The notes below the pieces were generated by a model. That model was given only the letters and a program-made list of their open reading frames with translations, made no database searches and had not been told where the DNA came from. From MedAcidi-G1 sp002294285 (GTDB taxonomy: Bacteria > Actinomycetota > Acidimicrobiia > Acidimicrobiales > MedAcidi-G1), in contig CAXEUY010000008.1 in NCBI GenBank assembly GCA_963999645.1, positions 36,514 through 100,513 on the forward strand: 64,000 bases of DNA, read 5' to 3'. Shown here piece by piece: positions 1-8,298 of this stretch; the first letter of the stretch is position 1, and the number at the start of each line of letters is the position of its first letter. The position numbers and the translations under genes were made by a program.

Positions 1-7
1 TAGTTTA

Positions 8-50
8 AATGTGCTAGCAATTTAGGGGTTCTTTAATTTGCTAGCACATT
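8..50. repeat. 13-bp perfect inverted repeat upstream of the EamA gene
   Basis: Arms AATGTGCTAGCAA (8-20) and TTGCTAGCACATT (38-50) are exact reverse complements separated by 17 nt. No T-run follows the right arm, so it is a weak candidate for an intrinsic terminator. It could be an operator or leader hairpin for the transporter gene starting at 86, or a processed terminator of a gene outside the window. Function unknown. Confidence 0.5.
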
Positions 51-85
51 CTTAATTGCAGGGTGTTTTAGTGTGAGGTGAAGAT

Positions 86-943
86 ATGACAGTTTTACTA
101 GGGGGTTTAGCTGCCATATTTTTTGGTATTGGTGATTTGGTCGGTGGGGTAGGAGTCAGAAAGTCGGGACGGCCTGGCGCTCCAGTATCACTAGCTATTG
201 TCGCTACTATCGTCGGAACAGTGCTTATTGGCCTGTATATGCTTTTGGTGCCTCCTGATTCGATAAGCGCCTCTGACTTTTGGTGGTCTGTTTTAGCGGG
301 CTTGTCAATGTCAGCTACCCGACCGCTTTTGTACCTAGGTATGGCACGAGGACCCATTTCTGTTTTTTCTCCGTCTTTTGCCCTTGTAGCTATAGTTGTG
401 CCAACTTTGATCGGCCCCTTGGTAGATCAAAATCCAACAATGTACGAAGTTTTTGGTCTAGTAGCAGCTGTTCCTGCTGTTGTTCTTCTTTCAGGCGAAG
501 GACGTGTTCCAAGGTTGAGCGAAGTAGTAAGAAGTCCAGTTTTAGGAATGGCTGTGGTGGTAGGAACTTGTATAGGGGTTGCGGGGTTATGCCAATCTTT
601 TGTGGATGACGGAGCGGGTGTTTTTCCAGCTTTTATTACTCTTCTGGTAGGAGCTGTAGTTTTGCCGATTGTTTCTGTTTTTACATCAGGCAACATTAAA
701 CCAGACTCTGTAGTTATAAGACATGGGCTTCTGCTGGGTTTTACAAGTTCTACGGCATTTATGTTGGCGGCGGTCGCTTACCAGAGGGGTTCGGCGGCGG
801 TAATAACCGCTTTGATTTGCTTGTGTCCCGGTGTTTCTATTTTTATCGCATGGAAATTACTTAAAGAAAAAGTTGCGTTACTACAGATGGTGGGAGGGGT
901 TTTTGGCGTAGTCACCATCATCATGTTTGCTCTTGGAAGTTGA
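86..943 (+). CDS. EamA/DMT-superfamily membrane transporter
   Basis: The 285-residue protein is almost entirely hydrophobic, with about ten predicted membrane segments arranged as two EamA-type halves. The second half carries the typical ending in which a short cytoplasmic helix (WKLLKEKVALLQ) precedes a last glycine-rich membrane helix. The family exports or exchanges small metabolites such as amino acids, sugars or nucleotides; nothing here defines the substrate. The ATG at 86 follows a good Shine-Dalgarno (GAGGTGA, about 76-82). The minus-strand DUF983 gene ends 3 nt downstream. An inverted repeat at 8-50 lies upstream and could be regulatory. Confidence 0.85.
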   Translation: MTVLLGGLAAIFFGIGDLVGGVGVRKSGRPGAPVSLAIVATIVGTVLIGLYMLLVPPDSISASDFWWSVLAGLSMSATRPLLYLGMARGPISVFSPSFALVAIVVPTLIGPLVDQNPTMYEVFGLVAAVPAVVLLSGEGRVPRLSEVVRSPVLGMAVVVGTCIGVAGLCQSFVDDGAGVFPAFITLLVGAVVLPIVSVFTSGNIKPDSVVIRHGLLLGFTSSTAFMLAAVAYQRGSAAVITALICLCPGVSIFIAWKLLKEKVALLQMVGGVFGVVTIIMFALGS

Positions 944-945
944 AA

Positions 946-1314
946 TTATTTGTCTTTACGAATGATTAGATCTATTGCAGTCCAAAGGGTTTGAGATATC
1001 GGGTAAAAAGCTATAGGTGAAACAAAACCTACAATTAAAGCAGGTAAGAGCATGGGTAAAACTTTCAGATCGGGCCAAAGTAGAAGTGTCGAGAGAACAA
1101 TTGTTGATAGAAGTGCCAACATGGAGACAATGGTATTTATTCCTACAGCTCCTACCCAGTGACCGGGCGAACGATCAAAACTAATTTCACATGAGGGACA
1201 TTTAAGTTCGAGACGCATTCCGGTTTTGAAAATTCCTCGAGACCCACATGCAGGGCATGAACCAGTAGCACCTCTTAGAAGAGTTGCCAGTTCAGACTTA
1301 GACGGTTTACTCAT
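946..1314 (-). CDS. DUF983 family membrane protein with zinc-ribbon motif
   Basis: The 122-residue protein has an N-terminal zinc-ribbon-like segment: CPACGSRGIF near residues 20-29 and a second CPSC pair near residue 39. The segment DRSPGHWVGAVG leads into two hydrophobic stretches (about 55-80 and 85-105). This matches the DUF983 layout of a four-cysteine head and paired membrane helices; its biochemical role is unknown. Its start overlaps the end of the upstream aldolase gene by 8 nt, so the two are probably co-transcribed and translationally coupled. Confidence 0.8.
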   Translation of the reverse strand: MSKPSKSELATLLRGATGSCPACGSRGIFKTGMRLELKCPSCEISFDRSPGHWVGAVGINTIVSMLALLSTIVLSTLLLWPDLKVLPMLLPALIVGFVSPIAFYPISQTLWTAIDLIIRKDK

Positions 1315-2266
1315 TGTTTTGAGCTACGAAATCCTTCCCATCCCAAGAATCCCACCAGTTTTCAAAAAGTTTTAGTTGCTCTTCGGCGTATTTTGCTTGG
1401 CTATGGGTTAGTGCATCAGATTCATTGAAATGCAAATCGTATTTTGAGTCACCTTTTAGCACCAGTAGATATTTGTAGAAAAGAACAAGATCAGGTCCTT
1501 CATCAAAAGTGGATAGCACATGCAAGGCATCGTCAAGTTCCAGAGCATATTGTCTTGCCTTAGGATCTCCTGATTTTGCAAGAGAGCAAAGTGATAGAAG
1601 AGTTAGAACTTCGTTCGGGAGCACATTCCCGATTCCGGTGATAGCTCCTTCAGCACCACAGTTAACGTAACCGTGAAAAACTTGGGTATCGACTCCAACC
1701 ATCAGTAAAAGTGACTCTGACTGATTAGTGATGTTTTCAGCTGCATAGCTTAGAGATTTAGCACCGCCAAATTCTTTAAAACCAACCAAATTAGGAAACT
1801 CTTCAAGCAAATCAAAAAAGAGGTCTGAGCGTGTTTCAAAACCGTAGTAAGGGCTGTTGTAGATAACCGCTGGGACTTCTGGGGCTGAAGAAAGAATGTC
1901 AGCAAAATGATTTCTCTGAGCTGAAGAGGAGCTTCCACGTGATAAAACACGGGGAATAACCATAAGGCCCTTAGCGCCTACAGACTGTGCGTGGGAAGCG
2001 TGTCCAGCGGCGGCAGCGGAATTTTGAGCGCCTGTGCCGACTATTACAGGTATCCCAGCTTCACATAAACGAGTTACCCCTTCGCGACGTTGTTCATCTG
2101 TAAGAAGAGGCCAATCTCCCATAGATCCACAGTAAACAACACTGTTCATTCCTGTTGTGATTAGTTCTGTTGCTTTTTCAATGAGCGAGTCAAAATCAGG
2201 AGACCGGTCTTTGTTGCATGGAGTCATCAGAGCGGGGATTCCACCTCGGAAAGCACTTGTATCCAT
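1307..2266 (-). CDS. DapA/NanA-family aldolase or dehydratase (class I, Schiff base)
   Basis: This 319-residue TIM-barrel protein belongs to the dihydrodipicolinate synthase/N-acetylneuraminate lyase superfamily. Visible catalytic residues are Tyr136 in YNSP and the Schiff-base Lys164 in VGFKEF. The phosphate/carboxylate-binding GTTGE-type motif of true DapA reads GSMGD (about 47-51). I therefore prefer a pyruvate- or keto-acid-dependent lyase or dehydratase acting on a sugar or hydroxy acid to lysine-pathway DapA. It overlaps the downstream DUF983 gene by 8 nt. The substrate cannot be fixed from the sequence. Confidence 0.8.
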   Translation of the reverse strand: MDTSAFRGGIPALMTPCNKDRSPDFDSLIEKATELITTGMNSVVYCGSMGDWPLLTDEQRREGVTRLCEAGIPVIVGTGAQNSAAAAGHASHAQSVGAKGLMVIPRVLSRGSSSSAQRNHFADILSSAPEVPAVIYNSPYYGFETRSDLFFDLLEEFPNLVGFKEFGGAKSLSYAAENITNQSESLLLMVGVDTQVFHGYVNCGAEGAITGIGNVLPNEVLTLLSLCSLAKSGDPKARQYALELDDALHVLSTFDEGPDLVLFYKYLLVLKGDSKYDLHFNESDALTHSQAKYAEEQLKLFENWWDSWDGKDFVAQNNE

Positions 2267-2342
2267 TTTTCCTCATTTCTTAGTCAAGAAATATTCTAAT
2301 TCAAAGTAGTCAGTCTTATTACCTGCGAGAAAGGGGTCAGTG

Positions 2343-3284
2343 TCAGGTTATTTTTTCCACTGATTCGACTATGTATTCGTTTGCAGTAGTGAAAGGCAAA
2401 CCACCTTCCGACCTGCAAGTGATTGTAGGCACTTCTCTACCTTTGTTTATGCAGACCAACCATTTTTTGTCTTCAACAGCAATTTCAATAGACCATTTAT
2501 TATCAGAAGCCCTTGTGATAATTTCACGGTTTTGCTTGTCTAGTTTCCAACCTGTTTGTTTGAAAATCTCAATTTCTGCAATTTGTTCAGGACCTTTTGC
2601 TGCTCCTATCCAACCTCTGCAGAGTTTTGCCACTTTTTCTACTTCAATCTTTTTCTCAATGATAGAGAAAATGGTTTCTAAATCTAATCCTGCCCACATT
2701 CGCCCATCTGGCATGGTCATTGCTGTGGGGGAGAAGCGGTGACCGCCTAGATGGCTAACCTTGAACAGCTCTATGTCATTGTCATGTGCCTCTATTAGTT
2801 CCGCTAGACGAGTTCCTTTGCTGCCGCAGCAGATGTCGTGGCTTCCTTGGGTGCAAAGCAAAATTGCTTCTTTGTTCTGAGTGGATTTTTTTGAATCTAA
2901 TGACTTTGGATTAGAGGTGATTAAATTTTCTACTAATTGAGTTAAAGAATTTTCTTTGTCTAAAGGAAAATCCCACCTAGTAATGGTTTCTTCTTTATGA
3001 AAGATAGTGGCTGAGACGCTCTTGTTTCCTTCACGTGGCTGTGAGGCCAAGACTCTTGTCATCCCCATAGAAGTCTGAATTAAAGGTTCAAGACCATTTA
3101 GATAAGGGTGGTCAAAAACAGGTTTAGGCCATGGTAGTGGTACCTCTACTAAGAGAACCGCATCAATATTCAAAGCAGTACCACGAGGGTCTAAACCGAT
3201 CTCTTTGCTGTATTGAGAGCACATTGGGGTTTCTTCAACCGAAGGCAAAAGTGAAACTGCTCCAGTAAGTGGTGTTTCCATCAT
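2343..3284 (-). CDS. Sucrase/ferredoxin-like (thioredoxin-fold [2Fe-2S]) protein
   Basis: The 313-residue protein matches the Suc_Fer-like family, in which a thioredoxin-like fold binds a [2Fe-2S] cluster. The core shows Cys144 in LLCTQGSHD, the CC pair at 152-153 (ICCGSKGTRLA) and the HLGGHRFSPT motif at about 178-187, which supplies conserved histidines. The N-terminal Cys22-containing segment is also typical. Such proteins are annotated in yeast and actinobacteria but their partners are poorly defined. The gene follows the PPOX-type gene by 7 nt, so an operon is likely. Confidence 0.8.
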   Translation of the reverse strand: MMETPLTGAVSLLPSVEETPMCSQYSKEIGLDPRGTALNIDAVLLVEVPLPWPKPVFDHPYLNGLEPLIQTSMGMTRVLASQPREGNKSVSATIFHKEETITRWDFPLDKENSLTQLVENLITSNPKSLDSKKSTQNKEAILLCTQGSHDICCGSKGTRLAELIEAHDNDIELFKVSHLGGHRFSPTAMTMPDGRMWAGLDLETIFSIIEKKIEVEKVAKLCRGWIGAAKGPEQIAEIEIFKQTGWKLDKQNREIITRASDNKWSIEIAVEDKKWLVCINKGREVPTITCRSEGGLPFTTANEYIVESVEKIT

Positions 3285-3291
3285 CTAATCT

Positions 3292-3693
3292 TTAACCCAT
3301 TTTTGTAAATTTTTCTGGAAGGACAATAGCGGTGACGCGATCTTCTATGGGAGCTGCATGCTCACGGGGGAATTGTTCCTCGTCTCTGTACTTTTTTGCC
3401 ATTTGGTCGAGAAATTCCAGCGCTCCTTCTGCTTCCCAACGAACAACTTTTCCTCTAAGTTCAAGGTAACGTTCTGGATTTTCCGGATCAGTAGCTGACA
3501 GAGAAATCCGATCGTCAATATTGAGGTTTTTCCATTTCTGACGGCCCAATTTATGTGGGAACCTAATATAAGTTCCATCAAAATCAGCCCACACAGGCGA
3601 CACATGTGGTTCTCCATTTGGACCAATAGTGGCAACATGCCATACAGCGGGTAAATCAAACAGATCCAGGTGACTTTCGGGAATAAAACTCAT
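3292..3693 (-). CDS. Pyridoxamine 5'-phosphate oxidase-like (PPOX/F420-type) protein
   Basis: The 133-residue protein has the split beta-barrel flavin-binding signature: an early WHVATIGPNGEPHVSPVWADFDG stretch (about 18-40), then GRQKWKNL and a SLSATDPENPERYLELRGKV strand pair. Actinobacterial members of this size usually bind F420 or FMN and reduce small substrates or bind heme. No residue here decides between them. It is the first gene of a two-gene minus-strand unit with the ferredoxin-like gene. The tRNA-Pro gene lies immediately upstream on the same strand. Confidence 0.8.
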   Translation of the reverse strand: MSFIPESHLDLFDLPAVWHVATIGPNGEPHVSPVWADFDGTYIRFPHKLGRQKWKNLNIDDRISLSATDPENPERYLELRGKVVRWEAEGALEFLDQMAKKYRDEEQFPREHAAPIEDRVTAIVLPEKFTKMG

Positions 3694-3725
3694 AAGTTAT
3701 GCCACTCCTTGTTTTTTGATTTTTG

Positions 3726-3799
3726 TCGGGATGGGGAGATTTGAACTCCCGACCCCCTGCTCCCAAAGCAGGTGCGCTGCCAGACTGCGCCACATCCCG
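3726..3799 (-). tRNA. tRNA-Pro (anticodon TGG)
   Basis: Read on the minus strand, a 7-bp acceptor stem CGGGATG/CATCCCG encloses a D-arm, an anticodon stem CCTGC/GCAGG with loop TTTGGGA (anticodon TGG), and a T-arm with GTTCAAAT. The discriminator base is A at 3726, and CCA is not encoded. The leading C1-G72 pair fits bacterial tRNA-Pro. It sits between the PPOX gene and the acyl-CoA ligase. Confidence 0.96.
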
Positions 3800-3889
3800 T
3801 AAAGACAAGTGTAGAGGAACATTTGCGTTCTAGATCCAGGCAATGTGTCCGCGAGTACATAAAAACTGTTTTAAGCGGTTATTTTCTAA

Positions 3890-5452
3890 GTGATGAACGA
3901 ACCAATTTACGATGCTCGAACTTTCTGGGAGTTGCTTGAAAGACGGGTTGAACTCAGTGCGGACAAAAAAATGCTTATCGACGATTCTGACCGTTCACTG
4001 ACTTTCTCAGAAGTTAAAGAAAAAGCCGAAAAAACAGCCGCAGGGTTAGAGCAGCTCGGGGTTAGAGAAGGAACCCCGGTCACATGGGTTCTACCAACAC
4101 GCATAGAAACAATAGTTACCTCTTTAGCCCTGTCACGGCTGGGTGCAGTTCAAAACCCGATTATCCATATCTACCGAGAAAAAGAAGTAGGTTTTTGCAT
4201 CCGTCAAACCAACGCAGAGATAGTTTTAGTCCCCGGTGAATGGAACGGTTTCAACTATCAGGAAATGGTCAAAAACTCAACAGTTGACATGGACAACCCT
4301 CCGGAAATAATTGAGATATACGACAGTCTCCCAGAAGCTGAAGGTACAGAACTACCTGAAGAAATTGATGTGGTTACAAACGAAACCATCAAATGGATCT
4401 ATTACACATCAGGTACCACCTCAGACCCCAAAGGAGCGATGCACACAGATTCCACTTTGATGGCAGGTGGAGTAGGTCTAGCAAAAGCTTTAAACATGGG
4501 AGAAAAAGATATAGGTTCCATAGCTTTTCCTTACGCTCATATAGGAGGTCCGGACTATCTCGTCTGCATGCTTGCTAATGGTTTTCCGGCAGTATTGATA
4601 GAAAAATTTGACCTTCAGTCAACTATCGAAACTTACAAACGTCATGGTGTGACTATGGCAGGAGGCAGTACAGCTTTTTATTCCATGTTCTTAGGTGCCC
4701 AACGTCAGCAACCCGAAGAACCCTTGATACCAAGCCTTAGATTGCTCTCCGGTGGAGGCGCCCCAAAACCACCTGAGATATATCATGAAGTCTTAGAAGA
4801 GATGGGAATCCCAGTTGCTCATGGGTATGGGATGACTGAAAGTCCCATGATCTGTCAGGGTTCACCCTCCGACAGCCCAGATCAACTAGCCCATACTGAA
4901 GGAAAACCAGTCTTCGCGGCTGAAGTAACGATTGTTAGATCTGATGGCTCAACCTGCGACCCTGGGGAAGAAGGACAAGTAGTAGTAGCAGGGCCTCAAC
5001 TCTTCAAAGGCTACAAAGACCCAGACTTAAACAAGGAAGCCTTTGACTCTCTTGGAAGATTCCTTACAGGAGATTTGGGAGTAATGAGGGAAGATGGGTA
5101 TGTTTCACTCACCGGTCGCGTCAAAGACATCATCATTAGAAAAGGAGAAAATATTTCAGCTAAAGAAATAGAAGACATTTTGTACACCCATCAAAAAGTT
5201 GAAGCTGTAGCAGTTGTAGGTATTCCGGATAAAGAAAGAGGAGAGAGAGTCTGTGCAGTTGTGGAACTAGCTGAAGGTAGAGAACCATTAGATTTTCAAG
5301 AAATGGTGGAAATTTGTGAGGGTGAAGGACTGATGAAACAAAAAATTCCAGAGCAACTAATTAACTATCAGGGTTCTTTACCTAGGAACCCGACTTTAAA
5401 GATACTTAAATATCAGCTGAGGGATGAGATAGCGAAAATTGATTGGCCTTAG
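3890..5452 (+). CDS. Acyl-CoA synthetase / AMP-dependent ligase
   Basis: The 520-residue ANL-superfamily enzyme would activate a carboxylic acid as acyl-AMP and then acyl-CoA. The P-loop-like motif YYTSGTTSDPKG lies at 171-182, GYGMTES at about 313, the hinge region GRVKDIIIRKGENIS near 405-420, and the C-terminal catalytic lysine is probably Lys504 in PTLKIL. Length is normal for medium- or long-chain ligases. The start may be GTG at 3890 or the adjacent ATG at 3893. It abuts the convergent crotonase gene with no spacer, and both probably feed acyl-CoA catabolism. The acid substrate is unknown. Confidence 0.88.
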   Translation: MMNEPIYDARTFWELLERRVELSADKKMLIDDSDRSLTFSEVKEKAEKTAAGLEQLGVREGTPVTWVLPTRIETIVTSLALSRLGAVQNPIIHIYREKEVGFCIRQTNAEIVLVPGEWNGFNYQEMVKNSTVDMDNPPEIIEIYDSLPEAEGTELPEEIDVVTNETIKWIYYTSGTTSDPKGAMHTDSTLMAGGVGLAKALNMGEKDIGSIAFPYAHIGGPDYLVCMLANGFPAVLIEKFDLQSTIETYKRHGVTMAGGSTAFYSMFLGAQRQQPEEPLIPSLRLLSGGGAPKPPEIYHEVLEEMGIPVAHGYGMTESPMICQGSPSDSPDQLAHTEGKPVFAAEVTIVRSDGSTCDPGEEGQVVVAGPQLFKGYKDPDLNKEAFDSLGRFLTGDLGVMREDGYVSLTGRVKDIIIRKGENISAKEIEDILYTHQKVEAVAVVGIPDKERGERVCAVVELAEGREPLDFQEMVEICEGEGLMKQKIPEQLINYQGSLPRNPTLKILKYQLRDEIAKIDWP

Positions 5453-6244
5453 TTAGCGGCCTTTGAAGTTACCCTTTCTTCTTTCGACGAAAGCCCTAAC
5501 CCCTTCTTCCGCATCTTCTGTTTCAGCGAGTGCAGCTTGATCAGCACCCATTGCACTAATAGCTACCTGTTCTCCATCTGTGACATAACGCATTGAAGAA
5601 CGTTTGGTTGCCTGAACTGCCAAAGGTGCCCCTTCACAAATAACTTCTGCGATTTCAATAGCTCTTCCAAGTTCAGAACCCAAAGGAACAACTTCCTGAA
5701 CAAGTCCAATACGGTAAGCTTCCTCTGAGTCGAAAATGTCAGAGGTCAGTAGGTGGTACATGGCATTACCCCAACCGCAACGTTGAACAAATCTGATTGT
5801 TGCACCACCGGTAGCATGAATGCCCCTTAAGGGTTCTAATTGTGAGAACCTGCAGTTATCCGCAGCGACAACTATGTCTCCCGCAAGCATAAGTTCGATT
5901 CCAAGCGTGTAAGTCACGCCCTTTACGGCGGAAACAATTGGTTTCGTGCACTTACGACCCAAAGCGGTTGGATCCACTTTTCCCTTACCGCGACCCCTTT
6001 CACCTTTCTGCATCCTTTCACGGAATCTAGGCAGGTCAAGACCTGCGGTGAAATGGTCACCGTGAGCGAAAAGAACACCACACCAAAGCTCAGGATCGTC
6101 ATCAAGTCTCGTGTAGGCATCAGTCAACTCATCGATCATTTCAGGTGTGAACCCATTCATTTTTGAAGGCCTGTTAATTCCCATCAAAAGGATTCGGTCC
6201 TTCACTTCTAACGAAATTCCACCCTCGGTATTACTCTCAGACAT
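5453..6244 (-). CDS. Enoyl-CoA hydratase/isomerase (crotonase) family protein
   Basis: This 263-residue crotonase-fold protein has the oxyanion-hole segments HGDHFTAGLDL (about 60-70) and KGVTYTLGIELMLAGDIVVAAD (about 108-130). The usual helix region after ADN shows GIHATGGATIRFVQRCG in place of the canonical glutamate loop, so hydratase activity is uncertain and an isomerase, thioesterase or hydrolase role is possible. Its stop codon abuts that of the convergent acyl-CoA ligase. The downstream Ogt and UspA genes are on the same strand and lie upstream in the transcript. Confidence 0.85.
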   Translation of the reverse strand: MSESNTEGGISLEVKDRILLMGINRPSKMNGFTPEMIDELTDAYTRLDDDPELWCGVLFAHGDHFTAGLDLPRFRERMQKGERGRGKGKVDPTALGRKCTKPIVSAVKGVTYTLGIELMLAGDIVVAADNCRFSQLEPLRGIHATGGATIRFVQRCGWGNAMYHLLTSDIFDSEEAYRIGLVQEVVPLGSELGRAIEIAEVICEGAPLAVQATKRSSMRYVTDGEQVAISAMGADQAALAETEDAEEGVRAFVERRKGNFKGR

Positions 6245-6266
6245 TTTGGAAACCTTTTTTAGTCAT

Positions 6267-6788
6267 TTAGTCAAGAACTTTAGCGTAGTTTTCGCGTGCT
6301 AGTAGGAGTTCTTTTAGTCTGCTCCCGTAAGCGTACCCGCCTAGACCTCCATCGTTTCTAAGAACGCGATGGCATGGAATTAAGACTGGCACTGGATTTG
6401 CTCCCAGAGCAGATCCAACCGCGCGTTGAGCTTTAGGGTGGTTTATTGAGATGGCTATTTCTGAGTAAGTAGATGTTTCCCCTAAAGGTATTTGGGAACA
6501 CCGATTCCAAACTTTTTGTTGAAAAAGAGAAAAAGAAGAAATATCGAAATTAAGGTCTGAAGAATACCCATGGATCTCCCACTGCCTGATTGCCTTTTCC
6601 ATGTTTTCAGGCATGGAAACAACCTTTGAAAAGGTTTCCCCCGTTCGTTCTTGCAGGCGATTTCTAAATTGACTGAGACTTGTCAGTTTCTTAAATTCGG
6701 AAGCACAAACACCAGAATTGGTGAAAGCCAACCAAATCTCTTCTCCTAATATTTTCGTAAGGGCAACGTAGTGAAAAATTTTCCCCAT
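6267..6788 (-). CDS. ogt: Methylated-DNA--[protein]-cysteine S-methyltransferase
   Basis: The 173-residue protein is a suicide repair enzyme that removes alkyl groups from O6-alkylguanine. The active-site motif IPCHRVLR places the acceptor cysteine at Cys139. The wing helix region QRAVGSALGANP precedes it and GGYAYG follows, matching Ogt/AGT. It lies 15 nt downstream of the universal stress protein gene on the same strand, so a stress-linked transcript is plausible but not shown. Confidence 0.93.
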   Translation of the reverse strand: MGKIFHYVALTKILGEEIWLAFTNSGVCASEFKKLTSLSQFRNRLQERTGETFSKVVSMPENMEKAIRQWEIHGYSSDLNFDISSFSLFQQKVWNRCSQIPLGETSTYSEIAISINHPKAQRAVGSALGANPVPVLIPCHRVLRNDGGLGGYAYGSRLKELLLARENYAKVLD

Positions 6789-6803
6789 TAAATACTTTCC
6801 TAG

Positions 6804-7259
6804 TTATTCCTCAATCAGACCGGTTCGAACAATCACAAGTGGGCATGGGCTGTGATGGGATATTGCTTGACTAACAGACCCGAGCCGCAGTCCAGCAAAA
6901 CCTCCTCTTCCACGGTTTCCCACTACCAGCATGTCCGCGCCTATAGCAACAGACATTAGTGTTTCAGGAGCTCTACCTTTTTTAATAGTTTTTATGATTT
7001 GAACATTTGGATTACCGGCAAGTTCCATAGCCGAATCAACAACCTCGTTCTGGAGTTTTTCCACCTCGGACATCAGATTTGTTCCATCAAAAGGTACATA
7101 TCCCAGATCCGGTGATGCCGGTATGTAAGTTGGAGAGTAACAGGTAACAACTTCAACAAGTGCTTCACGATGTAAAGCTTCATCGAGAGCCCAAACAAGA
7201 GCTGCTTTTGCATAGCCGGAACCTTCGATGCCAACGACGATACGACGCTCTTTTTCCAT
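6804..7259 (-). CDS. Universal stress protein UspA family (ATP-binding type)
   Basis: The 151-residue single-domain Usp starts with RIVVGIEGSGYAKAALVWAL and ends with the nucleotide-binding loop GNRGRGGFAGLRLGSVS, which fits the G-2x-G-9x-G-S pattern of ATP-binding members, followed by a beta-strand CPLVIVR. Members bind ATP and modulate dormancy or stress responses in actinobacteria. It sits between carD and ogt, all on the minus strand, with a 56-nt gap to carD. Confidence 0.92.
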   Translation of the reverse strand: MEKERRIVVGIEGSGYAKAALVWALDEALHREALVEVVTCYSPTYIPASPDLGYVPFDGTNLMSEVEKLQNEVVDSAMELAGNPNVQIIKTIKKGRAPETLMSVAIGADMLVVGNRGRGGFAGLRLGSVSQAISHHSPCPLVIVRTGLIEE

Positions 7260-7315
7260 TTCGCCCCCTCATAACTAAGGAAAATAAAACGGTATTAAAC
7301 CGTTAACACATTTTG

Positions 7316-7798
7316 CTACTCGGCGAGAGCGTCTTCAACTTTTTCTAAGGCCTTTTCCTCTGTGAGGTTCAGAGCAAATGCAAGTTCTGACACCAAAATA
7401 TTAAGAGCCTTGTTGTAAAGGGTTTTCTCTCCTGCAGAAAGTCCTTTTGTGTCTTCACGCAAGGCAAGGTTTCTTACCACTTCTGCTACTTGATAAACAT
7501 CTCCACTTTTTAGTTTCTCTTGATGGTTCTTAAAGCGGCGCGACCAGTTAGCTGGTTCTCTCACATCTCTTTTTTCGAGGACCTCAAACAAATCAGGCAC
7601 ATCCCGTTTGGCGATAGGCCAACGCATTCCAACTTCTTCAGCTTTATCAGAAGGAACTGAAAGAACCATATCTCCATGCGCCATATGCAAGATCAAGTAT
7701 TCAGTAGTTTTGCCGAAAGCTTTTCTTTTTTCTTTCTTTTCTATAACTGCTGCACCATGATGCGGGTAAACAACTTTGTCACCTGGCTTGAATGTCAA
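7316..7798 (-). CDS. carD: CarD-family RNA polymerase-binding regulator
   Basis: The 160-residue protein begins with the CarD/TRCF RNAP-interaction domain (FKPGDKVVYPHHGAAVIEK). A helical C-terminal DNA-binding domain follows, with RDVPDLFEVLEKRDVREPANWSRRFK and the tryptophan and basic residues that contact the upstream edge of the transcription bubble. In mycobacteria CarD stabilises open complexes at rRNA promoters and is essential. The length is typical. Its presence is one argument for an actinobacterial host. Confidence 0.94.
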   Translation of the reverse strand: MTFKPGDKVVYPHHGAAVIEKKEKRKAFGKTTEYLILHMAHGDMVLSVPSDKAEEVGMRWPIAKRDVPDLFEVLEKRDVREPANWSRRFKNHQEKLKSGDVYQVAEVVRNLALREDTKGLSAGEKTLYNKALNILVSELAFALNLTEEKALEKVEDALAE

Positions 7799-7876
7799 TT
7801 TGGCCTCCGAAAGCGGTCGATCAGAGTTGTAGGATATCTACCTATGGCTGTAATAGGGCAGCAAAATCTTAAATAG

Positions 7877-8251
7877 TTAAGCTCCCAGACGCTCTCTTGC
7901 GGCTCTACTACGTTCTAAAAGGTGTTCAGGTATGCCATGTTCATTACCAGCAGTTGCATCTGAGTCTACTGATGCAGTTTCGTTAGAGGTTTGGTCTTCA
8001 TTTATTTCTGGTTCGTTTAGTGCATTTTCGCGGTCAATTTTAAATTGTTCCCAGTCTTCGACTTTCACGACATCGTCATGATCCACGCGACCCAGTTTCG
8101 TACCATTATCGAAATCAACCCAGTAACGGAACCATTGAATACCGTTTGCAACACGGATTTTTCCTTCAGTGCCTTCAGGAACTCCCGGAAGATCTATGGT
8201 GGCAATCACTTTTTGTTTTCGTTTCAGGGGATTCAAAATTGTTACTTCCAC
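7877..8251 (-). CDS. Conserved hypothetical protein with KOW/SH3-like N-terminus
   Basis: The 124-residue protein has an N-terminal beta-rich stretch (KVIATIDLPGVPEGTEGKIR through WVDFDNGTKLGRVDHDDVVKV) that resembles a small SH3-like barrel, followed by an acidic, Ser/Thr/Glu-rich linker and a short C-terminal helix HLLERSRAARERLGA. I do not recognise a named family. It lies between proS and carD on the same strand, 47 nt from proS, so co-transcription is plausible. The ATG at 8251 is the only good start. Confidence 0.7.
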   Translation of the reverse strand: MEVTILNPLKRKQKVIATIDLPGVPEGTEGKIRVANGIQWFRYWVDFDNGTKLGRVDHDDVVKVEDWEQFKIDRENALNEPEINEDQTSNETASVDSDATAGNEHGIPEHLLERSRAARERLGA

Positions 8252-8298
8252 TAGTATTTAAACTCTCAAGCCGAAACCTTATTGCAAAAAACTCTGTG

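Noticed and set aside
1307..2266. True dihydrodipicolinate synthase (dapA)
   Set aside because: The GTTGE-type substrate motif is altered (GSMGD), so the general aldolase-family call is safer.
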